Shown here piece by piece: positions 19,371 to 28,059 of a stretch of 64,000 nt of DNA. The notes under the pieces were generated by a model. The model was not told where the DNA came from. It did no database searches and saw only the letters and a list, made by a program, of their open reading frames with translations. The stretch covers positions 122,863-186,862 of the forward strand of contig PSMW01000003.1 of the NCBI GenBank assembly GCA_040290295.1, read 5' to 3'. Every line of letters starts with the position of its first letter. The first letter of the stretch is position 1. Both the position numbers and the translations under genes were made by a program. This DNA comes from CAADGV01 sp040290295. Its GTDB lineage: Bacteria > Bacteroidota > Ignavibacteria > UBA10030 > UBA6906.

Positions 19371-20159
19371 ATGACAGTACGACGACTCATTCTTCTGGCT
19401 TTCGTCATCGGTGCCGTTTCCTCAGCGGCGCACACACAAGATGCACGCACCGCCGACGCTGAAGCCGACAGTACGACCACGTCGCTGACGATCGAAACCG
19501 ATCCCGCCGGTGGCATGGTGTATCTGAACGGCGATAGCCTTGGGACGACACCATGGACTTCGGCAAAAATTCGTCCCGGCACACACATGCTTCGCCTCGT
19601 GCCACCCGACGGCACAAGCTGGTTGAGCGATCCTCTCAGCGACACGATAACGGTTCCCCCTTCCGGCGCGCTTACACTGCGCTACACGTTCACACGACGA
19701 CTGCTGATTCTTTCCTCTCCGTCGGAAGCCGAGGTGCTCGTCCACGATTCTCTTCTCGGTACGACTCCCTTCGTACGCAAAGGCGAACTGCGGAGTGTCG
19801 TCTTACGCAAGCATGGGTACGCCGATACGACGCTCGATCTTTCGTCCGCGGCAAGAGGCATTATTGTGGCAAGCCTGAAAAAAGTTTGGAAGAGCAGTGC
19901 GGAAGAGTCCATCTTCAAAGCAGAAGAGGAGCACGCCTCTTCGCTTCGGCTCTATCTTACGGGGGCGACCACCATTCTTGCGGGAGCGGCCTCGGCGTAC
20001 TTCAAGGTACGAGCCGACAATACCTACAGCCAGTACGTCGAAACCAGAGACGACAAGCGCTTGGCCGAGGTCAACCGTCTCGATACAGCGGCAGCGGTGG
20101 CACTCGTAGCCGCACAGGTGAGTTTTGGACTCTTTACGTATTTCATGCTGTCGGAATAG
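19371..20159 (+). CDS. PEGA-domain membrane protein
   Basis: 262 residues from the ATG at 19371, seven bases after the previous stop. A signal peptide (MTVRRLILLAFVIGAVSSAAH) is followed by two PEGA-like repeats (IETDPAGGMVYLNGDSLGTT and ILSSPSEAEVLVHDSLLGTT), surface-layer-type modules of unknown ligand. The C-terminal region has two hydrophobic segments (YLTGATTILAGAASAYF and AAAVALVAAQVSFGLFTYFM), probably membrane helices. It is the third gene of a likely operon with the barrel fusion and BamB-like genes. The role is unknown; PEGA proteins often act at the envelope. Confidence 0.75.
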   Translation: MTVRRLILLAFVIGAVSSAAHTQDARTADAEADSTTTSLTIETDPAGGMVYLNGDSLGTTPWTSAKIRPGTHMLRLVPPDGTSWLSDPLSDTITVPPSGALTLRYTFTRRLLILSSPSEAEVLVHDSLLGTTPFVRKGELRSVVLRKHGYADTTLDLSSAARGIIVASLKKVWKSSAEESIFKAEEEHASSLRLYLTGATTILAGAASAYFKVRADNTYSQYVETRDDKRLAEVNRLDTAAAVALVAAQVSFGLFTYFMLSE

Positions 20160-20190
20160 GGCAGAGAACGAACGGAAGCACAACGATTTC

Positions 20191-20219
20191 TTGACTTTCT
20201 AACGGCAAGCGGCTATATT
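20191..20219 (+). promoter_or_regulatory. Sigma70-type promoter of the Crp/Fnr gene
   Basis: TTGACT (20191-20196) and TATATT (20214-20219) are separated by exactly 17 bases, a near-consensus -35/-10 pair. It sits about 60 bases before the regulator's ATG. A GGAGAGGT sequence follows downstream as a possible ribosome binding site. Confidence 0.75.
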
Positions 20220-20281
20220 TTGAGCGACTTTACCGCCGCGCGATCAATTCATTCTCTGGAGAGGTCACCCTGAATCCCACA

Positions 20282-20965
20282 ATGAAAGATGAGTTGGAGT
20301 TCCTCAAGAACGTCCCCATATTGTGCGATCTGGACGTGATGGATCTCGACACCATTGCGAGAGTAGGCGTTCGAAAGAAATACAAAAAAGGCAGCATTAT
20401 TTTGTTGGAAGAGGAAGCAGGGGCGGCACTGTTCGTCATCATCTCGGGAAAAGTAAAAGTCGTGCGTATGGATGACGACGGCAGGGAAGTGATCCTGTCG
20501 ATCTTGGGCGAGAGCGACTTCTTCGGAGAGATGGCGATTCTGGACGGCTTGGCTCGCTCGGCGAGTGTGGTGGCGATTCAGAAGTCGGAACTGTTCATGA
20601 TTCATCGTCGCGACTTTCTCAAGCTGCTGCACGACTTTCCCTCCGTGGCAATCGCATTATTGAAAGAACTCACCATGCGCCTGCGGAAAGCAGACGCACA
20701 AATCAAGAGTTTATCGCTCAAAGACGCCGCCGGTCGAGTTGCCAACGTTATTCTCCAGCTTGCCGACGACATCGGTAAGATCCGCAAGGGCCGCGTTGAA
20801 ATCGATGAGTTGCCGCTCCAACAGGACTTGGCCAACATGGCAGGTACCTCACGCGAAACGATCTCCCGCATGATCCACCATTATATTCGTGAGGGCTACT
20901 TGGAGCTGGAGCGTGGGAAATTGATCATCAACGATTATGAAAAATTCAAGGCTCGATATCTATAG
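20282..20965 (+). CDS. Crp/Fnr-family transcriptional regulator
   Basis: 227 residues. The N-terminal cyclic-nucleotide-binding fold has the turn GESDFFGEMAILDGLARSAS, a cNMP-phosphate-binding-cassette-like loop. A dimerisation helix and a C-terminal winged helix follow (LPLQQDLANMAGTSRETISRMI as the recognition region). Only one Cys lies near the N-terminus (ILCDLD), so an Fnr-type 4Fe-4S sensor is unlikely. The ATG at 20282 is preferred, downstream of a consensus promoter. The effector and target genes cannot be read from sequence. Confidence 0.92.
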   Translation: MKDELEFLKNVPILCDLDVMDLDTIARVGVRKKYKKGSIILLEEEAGAALFVIISGKVKVVRMDDDGREVILSILGESDFFGEMAILDGLARSASVVAIQKSELFMIHRRDFLKLLHDFPSVAIALLKELTMRLRKADAQIKSLSLKDAAGRVANVILQLADDIGKIRKGRVEIDELPLQQDLANMAGTSRETISRMIHHYIREGYLELERGKLIINDYEKFKARYL

Positions 20966-21009
20966 CCGTTCTTTGGGTATCCTGTTCAGCATTCTCCCTG
21001 CGCTCGTGC

Positions 21010-21852
21010 ATGGCCGGTAGAATCGACCTGCACATGCACACCGTCCACTCCGATGGGACGCTGACAACCCGCCAATTGATGGAACGAGCGCGTTCGGTGG
21101 GGTTGACAACCATCAGCATCACCGATCACGACAATACCGGCGCAATTCCAGAGGCATTGGCGCTGAGCAGAGAGTTCGGCATCGAGGTCATTCCGGGAAT
21201 GGAACTGAGCGCCTCGTATCTACACCAGGATATTCACTTGCTCGGGTATTTCTTCGACCACACAGACGACGACCTGCAACAGTATCTCAATTTCTACAGG
21301 CAGGAGCGCCGACGCAGAGCTGAGCGCATCGTGGAAAAATTGAACGACCTGAACATTCCTCTGACGTTCGACGCCGTCTTGGAGAAAGCGGGAACCGGCT
21401 CCATCGGCAGGCCGCACATTGCAAACGCGCTCGTGGAAGAGGGCTTGGCCGAATCCTACCACGAGGCATTTTTCAAGTACATCGGCGTCGGCAAGCCGGC
21501 ATACGAAAAGAAGGTTCAGGTGACGCCGCGTGAAGCTATCGAACTGATAGCGAAGGCAGGCGGACTTTCGTTCATCGCTCATCCGGGCAAGGCGCTCGAT
21601 GAGAGCGTGGTTGCCCAGTTGATCAAGCAAGGAGTTGACGGCATCGAGGCGGTTCACCCGTCGCACTCTCCCGAACTGACGATGTACTACAAGGGCATTG
21701 CGCAAGAATACTATCTGCTCATCAGCGGCGGATCGGATTTTCATGGCGGAAGAAGAAGCGACGGAGAGATCTTCGGCAAATACGTCATCTCCGAGGAGGA
21801 AGTTGGTATGATGCGCCGTAGATTGTCGTTCCCCCATTCCACTCGCACATAA
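21010..21852 (+). CDS. PHP-domain phosphoesterase (RNase AM/YciV-like)
   Basis: 280-residue metal-dependent PHP phosphoesterase. Metal-binding motifs: DLHMHTVHSDGTLT at the start, ITDHDNTGAIPEA, GMELSA, FIAHPGKAL and the final SGGSDFHGGRRSDGEIFG. This arrangement matches the stand-alone PHP family that includes 3',5'-nucleotide bisphosphatase/RNase AM. It starts 44 bases after the regulator and is followed nine bases later by ribH, so co-transcription is likely. Substrate inferred from the family only. Confidence 0.85.
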   Translation: MAGRIDLHMHTVHSDGTLTTRQLMERARSVGLTTISITDHDNTGAIPEALALSREFGIEVIPGMELSASYLHQDIHLLGYFFDHTDDDLQQYLNFYRQERRRRAERIVEKLNDLNIPLTFDAVLEKAGTGSIGRPHIANALVEEGLAESYHEAFFKYIGVGKPAYEKKVQVTPREAIELIAKAGGLSFIAHPGKALDESVVAQLIKQGVDGIEAVHPSHSPELTMYYKGIAQEYYLLISGGSDFHGGRRSDGEIFGKYVISEEEVGMMRRRLSFPHSTRT

Positions 21853-21861
21853 TAGAAACTG

Positions 21862-22356
21862 ATGCCTATCCGAACGATAGAAGGTAAACTTTCGGCAGAG
21901 GGAAAATCCTTCGCTCTCGTCGTGAGCCGGTTCAATAGTTTGGTGACGAACCACCTCTTGAACGGTGCGTTGGATTGCCTTCGCCGGCACGGAGCGCCTG
22001 AGAATCGCATTACGGTCGTTTATTGCCCCGGTTCGTTCGAGATACCGCAAGTTGCTTTGCGGCTTGCACGCACTCACCAATACGACGCGCTCATCTGCCT
22101 CGGCTGTATCATACGAGGCGAAACGCCTCATTTCGACTACATCGCCTCGGAGGTGACGCGCAGTCTCGGCACCGTTGCACGCGAAACGGGGATGCCTCTT
22201 GCTTTCGGCATTCTGACGACGGACAACCTCCAACAAGCTTTAGAACGCGCCGGCGCAAAAGCCGGCAACAAGGGATGGGACGCAGCGCTTACCGCCATCG
22301 AACTAACAGACACATTCAGCCAACTCTCTCAAGGGAGAAACGAGCCGAAGCATTGA
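21862..22356 (+). CDS. ribH: 6,7-dimethyl-8-ribityllumazine synthase
   Basis: 164-residue riboflavin-pathway enzyme that condenses 5-amino-6-ribitylamino-uracil with 3,4-dihydroxybutanone phosphate. Landmarks: LVVSRFNSLVTNHLLNGAL, the substrate loop CPGSFEIPQVALRLA, and GCIIRGETPHFDYIASEVTRSL with the catalytic His, followed by LAFGILTTDNLQQALERAG. Length and motif order are normal. No other rib gene is nearby. A 12-bp perfect inverted repeat starts at its last base. Confidence 0.96.
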   Translation: MPIRTIEGKLSAEGKSFALVVSRFNSLVTNHLLNGALDCLRRHGAPENRITVVYCPGSFEIPQVALRLARTHQYDALICLGCIIRGETPHFDYIASEVTRSLGTVARETGMPLAFGILTTDNLQQALERAGAKAGNKGWDAALTAIELTDTFSQLSQGRNEPKH

Positions 22357-22389
22357 TAAGAATTATTGACCACCAGGAATAATTCTTAT
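22356..22389 (+). repeat. Perfect AT-rich inverted repeat after ribH
   Basis: ATAAGAATTATT (22356-22367) and AATAATTCTTAT (22378-22389) are exact reverse complements around a 10-base loop. It lies between the ribH stop and the start of the PorZ-like gene. It could be a weak intrinsic terminator, an operator or a tiny mobile-element trace; the AT-rich stem makes a stable terminator less likely. Confidence 0.7.
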
Positions 22390-22410
22390 TCAACGGAGAG
22401 GAGACACGTT

Positions 22411-24687
22411 ATAACGACACGAGTCGGCAACGGCATTATCCTTGCGGTGGTGTGCTGTGCGCACGCCTTCGCACAGGTTGGAGTGTGGAAGAACTACACC
22501 TCCATGAAGGAAGCACGCGCTCTGACGCGAGACGGATCGACCATTTGGGTTGCAACATCGGGTGGGTTGTTTTCGTGGGTCGAAGGCTCGAACTCCTATA
22601 CAACCTTCACCAACGCCGAAGGCTTGAAATCGATCGACCTCACCGCCATTGCTGTTGACAACAACGGCGGAGTATGGACGGGCAGCAGCACCGGTATGAT
22701 CCATTACTACGCGCCGCAGACCGGAACATGGCGCTACATCACCGACATTGCCACAGCAAATCAGATCGACAAACGCGTCAACTCCCTCACCACGACGGGA
22801 GATACGCTTCTGATTTGCAGCAATTTCGGTCTCAGCATCTTTCATCGGAGCCGGTTCCAGTTCGGCGATACCTACACGAAGTTCGGATCGTTCACAGGCA
22901 ATGTTCGCGTTGCTGTCGGTTCCGCAGTGATCTTCGGAGGAAAGATTTGGGCATCGGTCTCCTCGGGCACGGCAAGCCGTGTTGCTTTCGCCGATCTCGC
23001 CAATCCGAATTTGCTTCCGCCGGAGAGCTGGACATTGCAGAGCATCGGCACGCCGGCATCGACGATCCGCGCACTAACAATCTTCAACGGCGCACTCTAC
23101 GCCGCAACCAATCGCGGATTGTATCGACAAGAGGGTGGCACATGGACAGCCGTGGATTCGCTCGCAGGAAAGAACCTCCTCGCACTGCATGCCGGCAGCA
23201 CCCTGCTGGCACTGGTCGATAGCGCCTTTTCGATCTATACCCTCTCCACACAAAATGTGTTTTCGCGTTACGGCACACTCCTTCCCTTTAGGCCGAACGC
23301 GGTCGTCGTCACGGCAAGCGGCAAGCCGGTTGTCGGAACCAACGGGGGAGGAGTACTTGCCTTCGGCACCTCGTGGGAGTCGTTCGCACCTATCGGTCCC
23401 GGCTCGAATCAGTTTATCAGCGTGGCGGTTGACGATGACGGAACGGTTTGGGGTGCATCGGGCAATCAGAGCGCGCATGGTTTCTACCGGTTCAACGGAA
23501 AGAATTGGAAAACCTTCGATCGCACAACGAACCCAGCTCTCCCCACCAATGATTGTTACCGCGTGAGCATCGGCTGCAATGGAGACGTCTGGATTAGCAC
23601 GTGGGGGAAAGGCATCGTCCGCATTCGGAAAGGTACCGACACGGTTCTCGCCGAGAATGTCTTCGGCAAAAACGTCGGCATGCAGGGCATACCCGCTGAT
23701 ACGAACTTCATCGTTACCGGAACCGTTACCTGCGATGCGCAAGGCAATACCTGGATACCCCTGTTGCTTCCTGCCAACGACAGGGTGATAGCCGTTCGCA
23801 GGGCGAACGGTACCTGGACAACGTTTCCCCTCTTCATTGGCGGGGTAAAGGCGACGTACTTGACGGCATTCAGTGTCGATCGCTCCCTTCTTACCGACCG
23901 ATTCGGGAATCTGTGGGCGGTGATTCCGGAAGTAGGACCGTTGGGCGTCGTGAATCTCAACAACAAAGGTTCGCTCCCCGACAGTATCGCCGACTATCAT
24001 CTCACCGGATCGAGTGGTTTGCCGAGTAGTGTCATTCGCACGATCGTGATGGATCGTGACGGAGATATTTGGGTAGGAACCGACCGCGGCATTGCGATCA
24101 TCCTCGATCCCGGCAATCCGACCCGCAGCGGGGCAATCGCCAGCTACAAGCCGCTCAGCGGCGTTACCATCAATAGCATCGCTGTGGATGCACTCAACCA
24201 GAAATGGGTCGGGACGAACGAAGGCGTCATCCTTCTCTCGCGCGATGGCACACAGACGCTCGCACAATACACACTCGCCAACACCGACGGTAAGATGATT
24301 AGCAACGAGATTCGCAGCATTGCCATTGACGGTCGGTGCGGAACGGTGTACTTCGGAACGGCAAACGGGCTAGCGAGCTTGACCACCACAGCGGTGGAAC
24401 CCAAGCTCAGTTTCGATGCACTGACCTTGTCCCCCAATCCCTATCGGCTTCCCTGCGCTGTGCCGCTGACAATCGACGGCCTTGTCGAGAATTCGAAAAT
24501 CAAAATCATGACGATCGACGGACGTGTGGTGCGCGAACTGCCGACACCGGGAGGGCGCATCGGATTTTGGGACGGCAAAGATGAACAGGGAAACGACGTT
24601 GCCTCCGGCATTTATCTGGTCATCGCCTATTCCGAAACAATCAAGGACAAGGTGGGCAAAGGAAAAGTCGCCGTGATACGAAAGTAG
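22411..24687 (+). CDS. Secreted two-component-type beta-propeller, PorZ-like, apparent ATA start
   Basis: 758 residues counted from the codon ATA at 22411, which lies 7 bases after GGAGAGGAG and is followed by TTRVGNGIILAVVCCAHAFAQ, a signal peptide. The only alternative in frame is a TTG at 22366, inside the inverted repeat and without ribosome binding site. Many propeller strands follow (WVATSGGLFSW, GGVWTGSSTGMIHY, GDIWVGTDRGIAII, KWVGTNEGVILLS), as in regulator-propeller proteins. The C-terminal ~85 residues (LSPNPYRLP, IKIMTIDGRVVREL, GIYLVIAYSE, KVAVIRK) form a sorting-type domain. The build resembles PorZ, the surface T9SS component; an ordinary T9SS cargo is the alternative. Confidence 0.72.
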   Translation: MTTRVGNGIILAVVCCAHAFAQVGVWKNYTSMKEARALTRDGSTIWVATSGGLFSWVEGSNSYTTFTNAEGLKSIDLTAIAVDNNGGVWTGSSTGMIHYYAPQTGTWRYITDIATANQIDKRVNSLTTTGDTLLICSNFGLSIFHRSRFQFGDTYTKFGSFTGNVRVAVGSAVIFGGKIWASVSSGTASRVAFADLANPNLLPPESWTLQSIGTPASTIRALTIFNGALYAATNRGLYRQEGGTWTAVDSLAGKNLLALHAGSTLLALVDSAFSIYTLSTQNVFSRYGTLLPFRPNAVVVTASGKPVVGTNGGGVLAFGTSWESFAPIGPGSNQFISVAVDDDGTVWGASGNQSAHGFYRFNGKNWKTFDRTTNPALPTNDCYRVSIGCNGDVWISTWGKGIVRIRKGTDTVLAENVFGKNVGMQGIPADTNFIVTGTVTCDAQGNTWIPLLLPANDRVIAVRRANGTWTTFPLFIGGVKATYLTAFSVDRSLLTDRFGNLWAVIPEVGPLGVVNLNNKGSLPDSIADYHLTGSSGLPSSVIRTIVMDRDGDIWVGTDRGIAIILDPGNPTRSGAIASYKPLSGVTINSIAVDALNQKWVGTNEGVILLSRDGTQTLAQYTLANTDGKMISNEIRSIAIDGRCGTVYFGTANGLASLTTTAVEPKLSFDALTLSPNPYRLPCAVPLTIDGLVENSKIKIMTIDGRVVRELPTPGGRIGFWDGKDEQGNDVASGIYLVIAYSETIKDKVGKGKVAVIRK

Positions 24688-24721
24688 AAGATTCGCTCAA
24701 CACATCATCACATAATCCACC

Positions 24722-24754
24722 GCCTCGCTGCTGGAACGCTGCCGGCAGCGAGGC
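24722..24754 (+). terminator. Stem-loop after PorZ-like gene
   Basis: GCCTCGCTGC (24722-24731) pairs perfectly with GCAGCGAGGC (24745-24754), a 10-bp GC-rich stem with a 13-base loop, 35 bases past the stop codon. No T-run follows, so it may end transcription only weakly or protect the 3' end of the mRNA. Confidence 0.5.
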
Positions 24755-24799
24755 ACCTATCAATCACAACCATCAAACATAATCAGGAGGGTGTAGACC

Positions 24800-25072
24800 T
24801 TGGAGAACAACGGCTACAAAGAGGAGCTCTTCACCAAGCGTGTGCGTGCAGGAAAGCGCACGTACTTTTTCGACGTGAAGGCAACGAAATCCGAAAAGGA
24901 TTTCTACATCACGGTCACCGAGAGCAAACGCGTTGGCGAAGACGAGTACGAGAAGCACAAGATCTTCTTGTACAAAGAAGATTTCGACAAGTTCCGCGAT
25001 GCACTCGCCGAGACGGTGCAGTTCGTGCAGACGCAGTTGCTGGAGAACGTTCCCGCCGCAAAGCAAGACTGA
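24800..25072 (+). CDS. PUR-alpha-like nucleic-acid-binding protein, DUF3276
   Basis: 90 residues starting at TTG (24800), supported by AGGAGGG 11 bases upstream and by alignment of the family N-terminus (ENNGYKEELFTKRVRAGKRTYFFD). DUF3276 proteins are PUR-domain ssDNA/RNA binders typical of Bacteroidetes and relatives. The segment DVKATKSEKDFYITVTESK is characteristic. The gene stands alone between two hairpins and ends at a strong terminator. The biological target is unknown. Confidence 0.9.
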   Translation: MENNGYKEELFTKRVRAGKRTYFFDVKATKSEKDFYITVTESKRVGEDEYEKHKIFLYKEDFDKFRDALAETVQFVQTQLLENVPAAKQD

Positions 25073-25103
25073 TCTCCCTGCCACTTGCACATTGTCATCC
25101 TCC

Positions 25104-25141
25104 AAGCCCATGCGCCACGGATGGGTACGCATGGGCTTTTC
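25104..25141 (+). terminator. Rho-independent terminator
   Basis: AAGCCCATGCG (25104-25114) pairs perfectly with CGCATGGGCTT (25128-25138) and runs into TTTTC. An 11-bp stem plus T-tract makes this the clearest intrinsic terminator in the window; it separates DUF3276 from the lipid cluster. Confidence 0.9.
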
Positions 25142-25170
25142 TTGACTCTCGCATCGCAAATGCCTATATT
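25142..25170 (+). promoter_or_regulatory. Sigma70-type promoter of the yceD-rpmF-plsX-fab operon
   Basis: TTGACT (25142-25147) and TATATT (25165-25170) are separated by 17 bases, identical in both hexamers and spacing to the promoter at 20191. It abuts the preceding terminator, and the first gene (yceD) starts about 45 bases downstream with AAGGGGGTG as ribosome binding site. Confidence 0.85.
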
Positions 25171-25218
25171 TTTGACGGTTTTTTTGATTTCCGATGCGAA
25201 CCGTAAGGGGGTGACACC

Positions 25219-25719
25219 ATGAAAATTCAGATTGGCGGTCTTTCTGAGGGTCTCCACCACTATCGGTTTACGGTTCAGCCGGAAGTGTTGGAACTAGGCA
25301 CGGCATTCCACCACACCGTCGTGGTCGAGACAACGCTGGACAAGTCGCCCAACCAAATCTTGGTGACGTCCTCGATTCGCACGGTCGGTACATTCGCCTG
25401 CGATCGCTGTGTCAGTGACTTCGAGGAAGAGTTGACACCCTCCTACCGCCTGTTCTACATGATGGAAGGAGCAGAAACTGCGCACCTCGATCCGGTGGAA
25501 TTCCAGATGCTTTCTCCCAGCCAAAACATCATCGACATTGCCGATGATGTGCGGCAAACGTTGCTCCTAGCGATACCGCTGAAGCTGCTGTGCAAGGAAA
25601 GTTGCAAAGGCTTGTGCCCGCACTGCGGAAAGAACCTCAACAGCGGCGCGTGCTCGTGTAAAGAAGAAGAGCTCGACCCTCGGTGGGATGAACTGCGCAG
25701 ACTACAAAACAACTACTGA
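25219..25719 (+). CDS. yceD: YceD/DUF177 family protein
   Basis: 166-residue member of the DUF177 family, usually encoded next to rpmF and linked to 23S rRNA/ribosome accumulation. Visible features: TFACDRCVSDFEEELTPSYRL in the middle and a C-terminal Cys cluster (CKESCKGLCPHCGKNLN, ACSCKEEELDPRWDEL), the standard pattern of the family. It is the first gene of the lipid cluster, 36 bases before rpmF, the same order as in many bacteria. Confidence 0.92.
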   Translation: MKIQIGGLSEGLHHYRFTVQPEVLELGTAFHHTVVVETTLDKSPNQILVTSSIRTVGTFACDRCVSDFEEELTPSYRLFYMMEGAETAHLDPVEFQMLSPSQNIIDIADDVRQTLLLAIPLKLLCKESCKGLCPHCGKNLNSGACSCKEEELDPRWDELRRLQNNY

Positions 25720-25755
25720 TGTGTAAGCATTCGTGAGTATAGGAGTTTTTCTACA

Positions 25756-25938
25756 ATGCCAAATCCCAAACGCAGACATTCGAAAACCCGCGGCCGGAAG
25801 CGTCGCACGCATTACAAGGCAACCGCGGCGGCAAAGGCAGAGTGCCCCAATTGTCATTCGATGAAATTGCCTCATCGCGCCTGCCCCAATTGCGGATTCT
25901 ACAACGGTCGCTTCATCATAGCTCCGAAGGCTGCCTGA
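25756..25938 (+). CDS. rpmF: 50S ribosomal protein L32
   Basis: 60-residue ribosomal protein. It begins MPNPKRRHSKTRGRKRRTH, the standard L32 start, and keeps both zinc-knuckle pairs (CPNCHS and CPNCGFYNG). Its position between yceD and plsX is the conserved bacterial arrangement linking ribosome and lipid synthesis. Confidence 0.98.
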   Translation: MPNPKRRHSKTRGRKRRTHYKATAAAKAECPNCHSMKLPHRACPNCGFYNGRFIIAPKAA

Positions 25939-25972
25939 CGCGCAGCGCTCATCCCCACTCTCTTCGAGCGTA

Positions 25973-27010
25973 GTGACCTTCTTGGCTTCTCAACACGAAC
26001 ACATACGTATAGCCGTTGACGCAATGGGAGGAGATTTTGCGCCGCACCACGTTGTTGCCGGTGCGGTTGAAGCCTTGATCGAAACTGGCTATCGCTTCTC
26101 CCTTCTGCTCGTCGGTAAAGAGGAAAGCATCAAACGTGAACTCGCTCGGCTACAAACTACCGGATTACCCCAGGGAGCGCTCCGCATCGTCCATGCCGCG
26201 GAAGTCATCGATTTCGAAGACAGCCCGACAGCCGCCGTAAAGACCAAGAAAGATTCCTCGATTGCTGTCGGCATGCGGCTACAGAAAGCGGGAGAAGCCG
26301 AAGCCTTCGTGAGTGCGGGTCACACCGGCGCTATGCTCTCGGCCAGCACATTGATCCTTGGAAGAATGAAAGGCGTCGGGCGACCCACAATCGGCGCGCT
26401 AATCCCCACTACCGGCTCGGCGAGCCTGTTGGTGGATGCGGGCACGAACGTGGACTGCAAGCCACGGCACCTTTTGGAGTTCGCTGTCATGGGCTCGATC
26501 TACGTCGAAGCCATGACGGGAAAAGCAAACCCCTCGATCGGACTTCTCAGTATCGGTGAAGAGGAAAACAAGGGGAATGAGCTTACACTCGAAGCGTTTG
26601 CTCTTCTGAAGAAAAGCGGACTCAACTTCTACGGCAATGTCGAAGGACGCGACATTCTGCACGGCAAAGTGGACGTGATTGTGTGCGATGGGTTCGTCGG
26701 AAACATCTTGCTCAAGTTTGGCGAGAGTGTCCCGTCGTTCTTCAAGCATAAGTTTACCATGTTCGCCAAAAAGAGTGTGTTCAACAAGCTCATCGCCCTC
26801 GTCGCCCGCAACAGCCTCCGTTCGGTCATGAAAGAATTGGACTATCAGGAACATGGTGGCGTACCGCTGCTCGGTGTCAACGGCGTGTCCATCATCGGTC
26901 ATGGCGGCTCGACCCCGAAGGCGATCAAGAACATGATCCTGCGTGCGGAAGAAATCGTGGTGCGGAAGGTGAACAAACGTATTCAAGAAGCGATGTTGCG
27001 TTATGCATAA
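25973..27010 (+). CDS. plsX: Phosphate acyltransferase PlsX
   Basis: 345 residues. It converts acyl-ACP to acyl-phosphate, the first step of the PlsX/Y phospholipid route. Signatures: IAVDAMGGDFAPHHVVAGAVEA, AFVSAGHTGAMLSAS, GRPTIGALIPTTG, LLVDAGTNVDCKP and the late EHGGVPLLGVNGVSIIGHGGS. The apparent start is GTG at 25973, nine codons before the conserved region; the TTG at 25982 is an alternative. It is a peripheral membrane enzyme by family. Confidence 0.95.
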   Translation: MTFLASQHEHIRIAVDAMGGDFAPHHVVAGAVEALIETGYRFSLLLVGKEESIKRELARLQTTGLPQGALRIVHAAEVIDFEDSPTAAVKTKKDSSIAVGMRLQKAGEAEAFVSAGHTGAMLSASTLILGRMKGVGRPTIGALIPTTGSASLLVDAGTNVDCKPRHLLEFAVMGSIYVEAMTGKANPSIGLLSIGEEENKGNELTLEAFALLKKSGLNFYGNVEGRDILHGKVDVIVCDGFVGNILLKFGESVPSFFKHKFTMFAKKSVFNKLIALVARNSLRSVMKELDYQEHGGVPLLGVNGVSIIGHGGSTPKAIKNMILRAEEIVVRKVNKRIQEAMLRYA

Positions 27011-27045
27011 CGCGCAGCATCGATCAAGGAGCATGACAAGAAACA

Positions 27046-28059
27046 ATGGCTGACAAAAAACTTCGACCAACCATCACGGCGGTCGGGCATTATGTGCCGG
27101 ACAAAGTCCTGAGCAATTTCGATCTCGAGAAAATGGTGGATACCACCGACGAGTGGATTCGGACGCGCACGGGCATTCGCGAGCGTCGGATCCTCGAACA
27201 AGGCGCGACCTCCGATATGGGAGTGGAAGCCGCGCGCGCGGTGCTGAACAATCGGGGTATCAGCCCGATGGAGATCGATCTGATCGTGGTTGCGACCATC
27301 ACGCCCGACATGTTCTTCCCGTCAACCGCCTGTCTCATCCAGGAAAAACTCGGAGCAAAAAAGGCATGGGGATTCGATCTTTCTGCCGCCTGTTCCGGTT
27401 TTCTGTATGCACTGGTCACCGCCGCTCAGTTCGTCGAAACAGGCTCGCACAAGAAAGTCTTGGTCATCGGCGCCGACAAGATGAGCGCCATTACCGACTA
27501 CACCGATCGAAACAACTGCATCCTCTTCGGTGATGCGGCCGCTGCAGTGCTCCTCGAACCCACGGAGGACATGTCCGTCGGTCTGCTCGATTCTATCCTC
27601 TATGCCGATGGTTCAGGCGCAAGTTATCTTCACATGAAAGGCGGCGGCAGTCTCAATCCTCCGACACACGAAACTGTGGAGAAACGCTGGCACTACTTGT
27701 ATCAAGACGGCAAGAGCGTGTTCAAAGTAGCCGTGATGGGTATGGCGGATGTTTCTGTCGAAATCTTGAAACGCAACAATCTGACCGGCAACGATGTGGA
27801 TTGGCTCGTCCCACACCAAGCAAACTTGCGGATCATCGACGCAACGGCAGAGCGTATGGGACTCGACAAATCGAAAGTTATGGTCAACATCGACCGGTAC
27901 GGCAACACCACAGCAGCGACGGTACCGCTGTGCCTTTCGGAATGGTGGCACATGGGCAAGTTGAAGCGGGGGCACACGATCGTCATTGCAACGTTCGGGG
28001 CGGGCTACACGTGGGGCGCAGCACTCCTGAAGTGGTCGGCGGAGGACGCAAAGGGCTGA
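27046..28059 (+). CDS. fabH: 3-oxoacyl-ACP synthase III
   Basis: 337 residues. It initiates fatty acid chains by condensing acetyl-CoA with malonyl-ACP. Catalytic triad regions are present: Cys near residue 116 (DLSAACSGFLYAL), His in VPHQANLRII, and Asn in RYGNTTAATVPLCLSEW. The N-terminal WIRTRTGIRERRI is typical. Its TGA overlaps the ATG of fabD by one base, so the two are translationally coupled. Confidence 0.97.
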   Translation: MADKKLRPTITAVGHYVPDKVLSNFDLEKMVDTTDEWIRTRTGIRERRILEQGATSDMGVEAARAVLNNRGISPMEIDLIVVATITPDMFFPSTACLIQEKLGAKKAWGFDLSAACSGFLYALVTAAQFVETGSHKKVLVIGADKMSAITDYTDRNNCILFGDAAAAVLLEPTEDMSVGLLDSILYADGSGASYLHMKGGGSLNPPTHETVEKRWHYLYQDGKSVFKVAVMGMADVSVEILKRNNLTGNDVDWLVPHQANLRIIDATAERMGLDKSKVMVNIDRYGNTTAATVPLCLSEWWHMGKLKRGHTIVIATFGAGYTWGAALLKWSAEDAKG

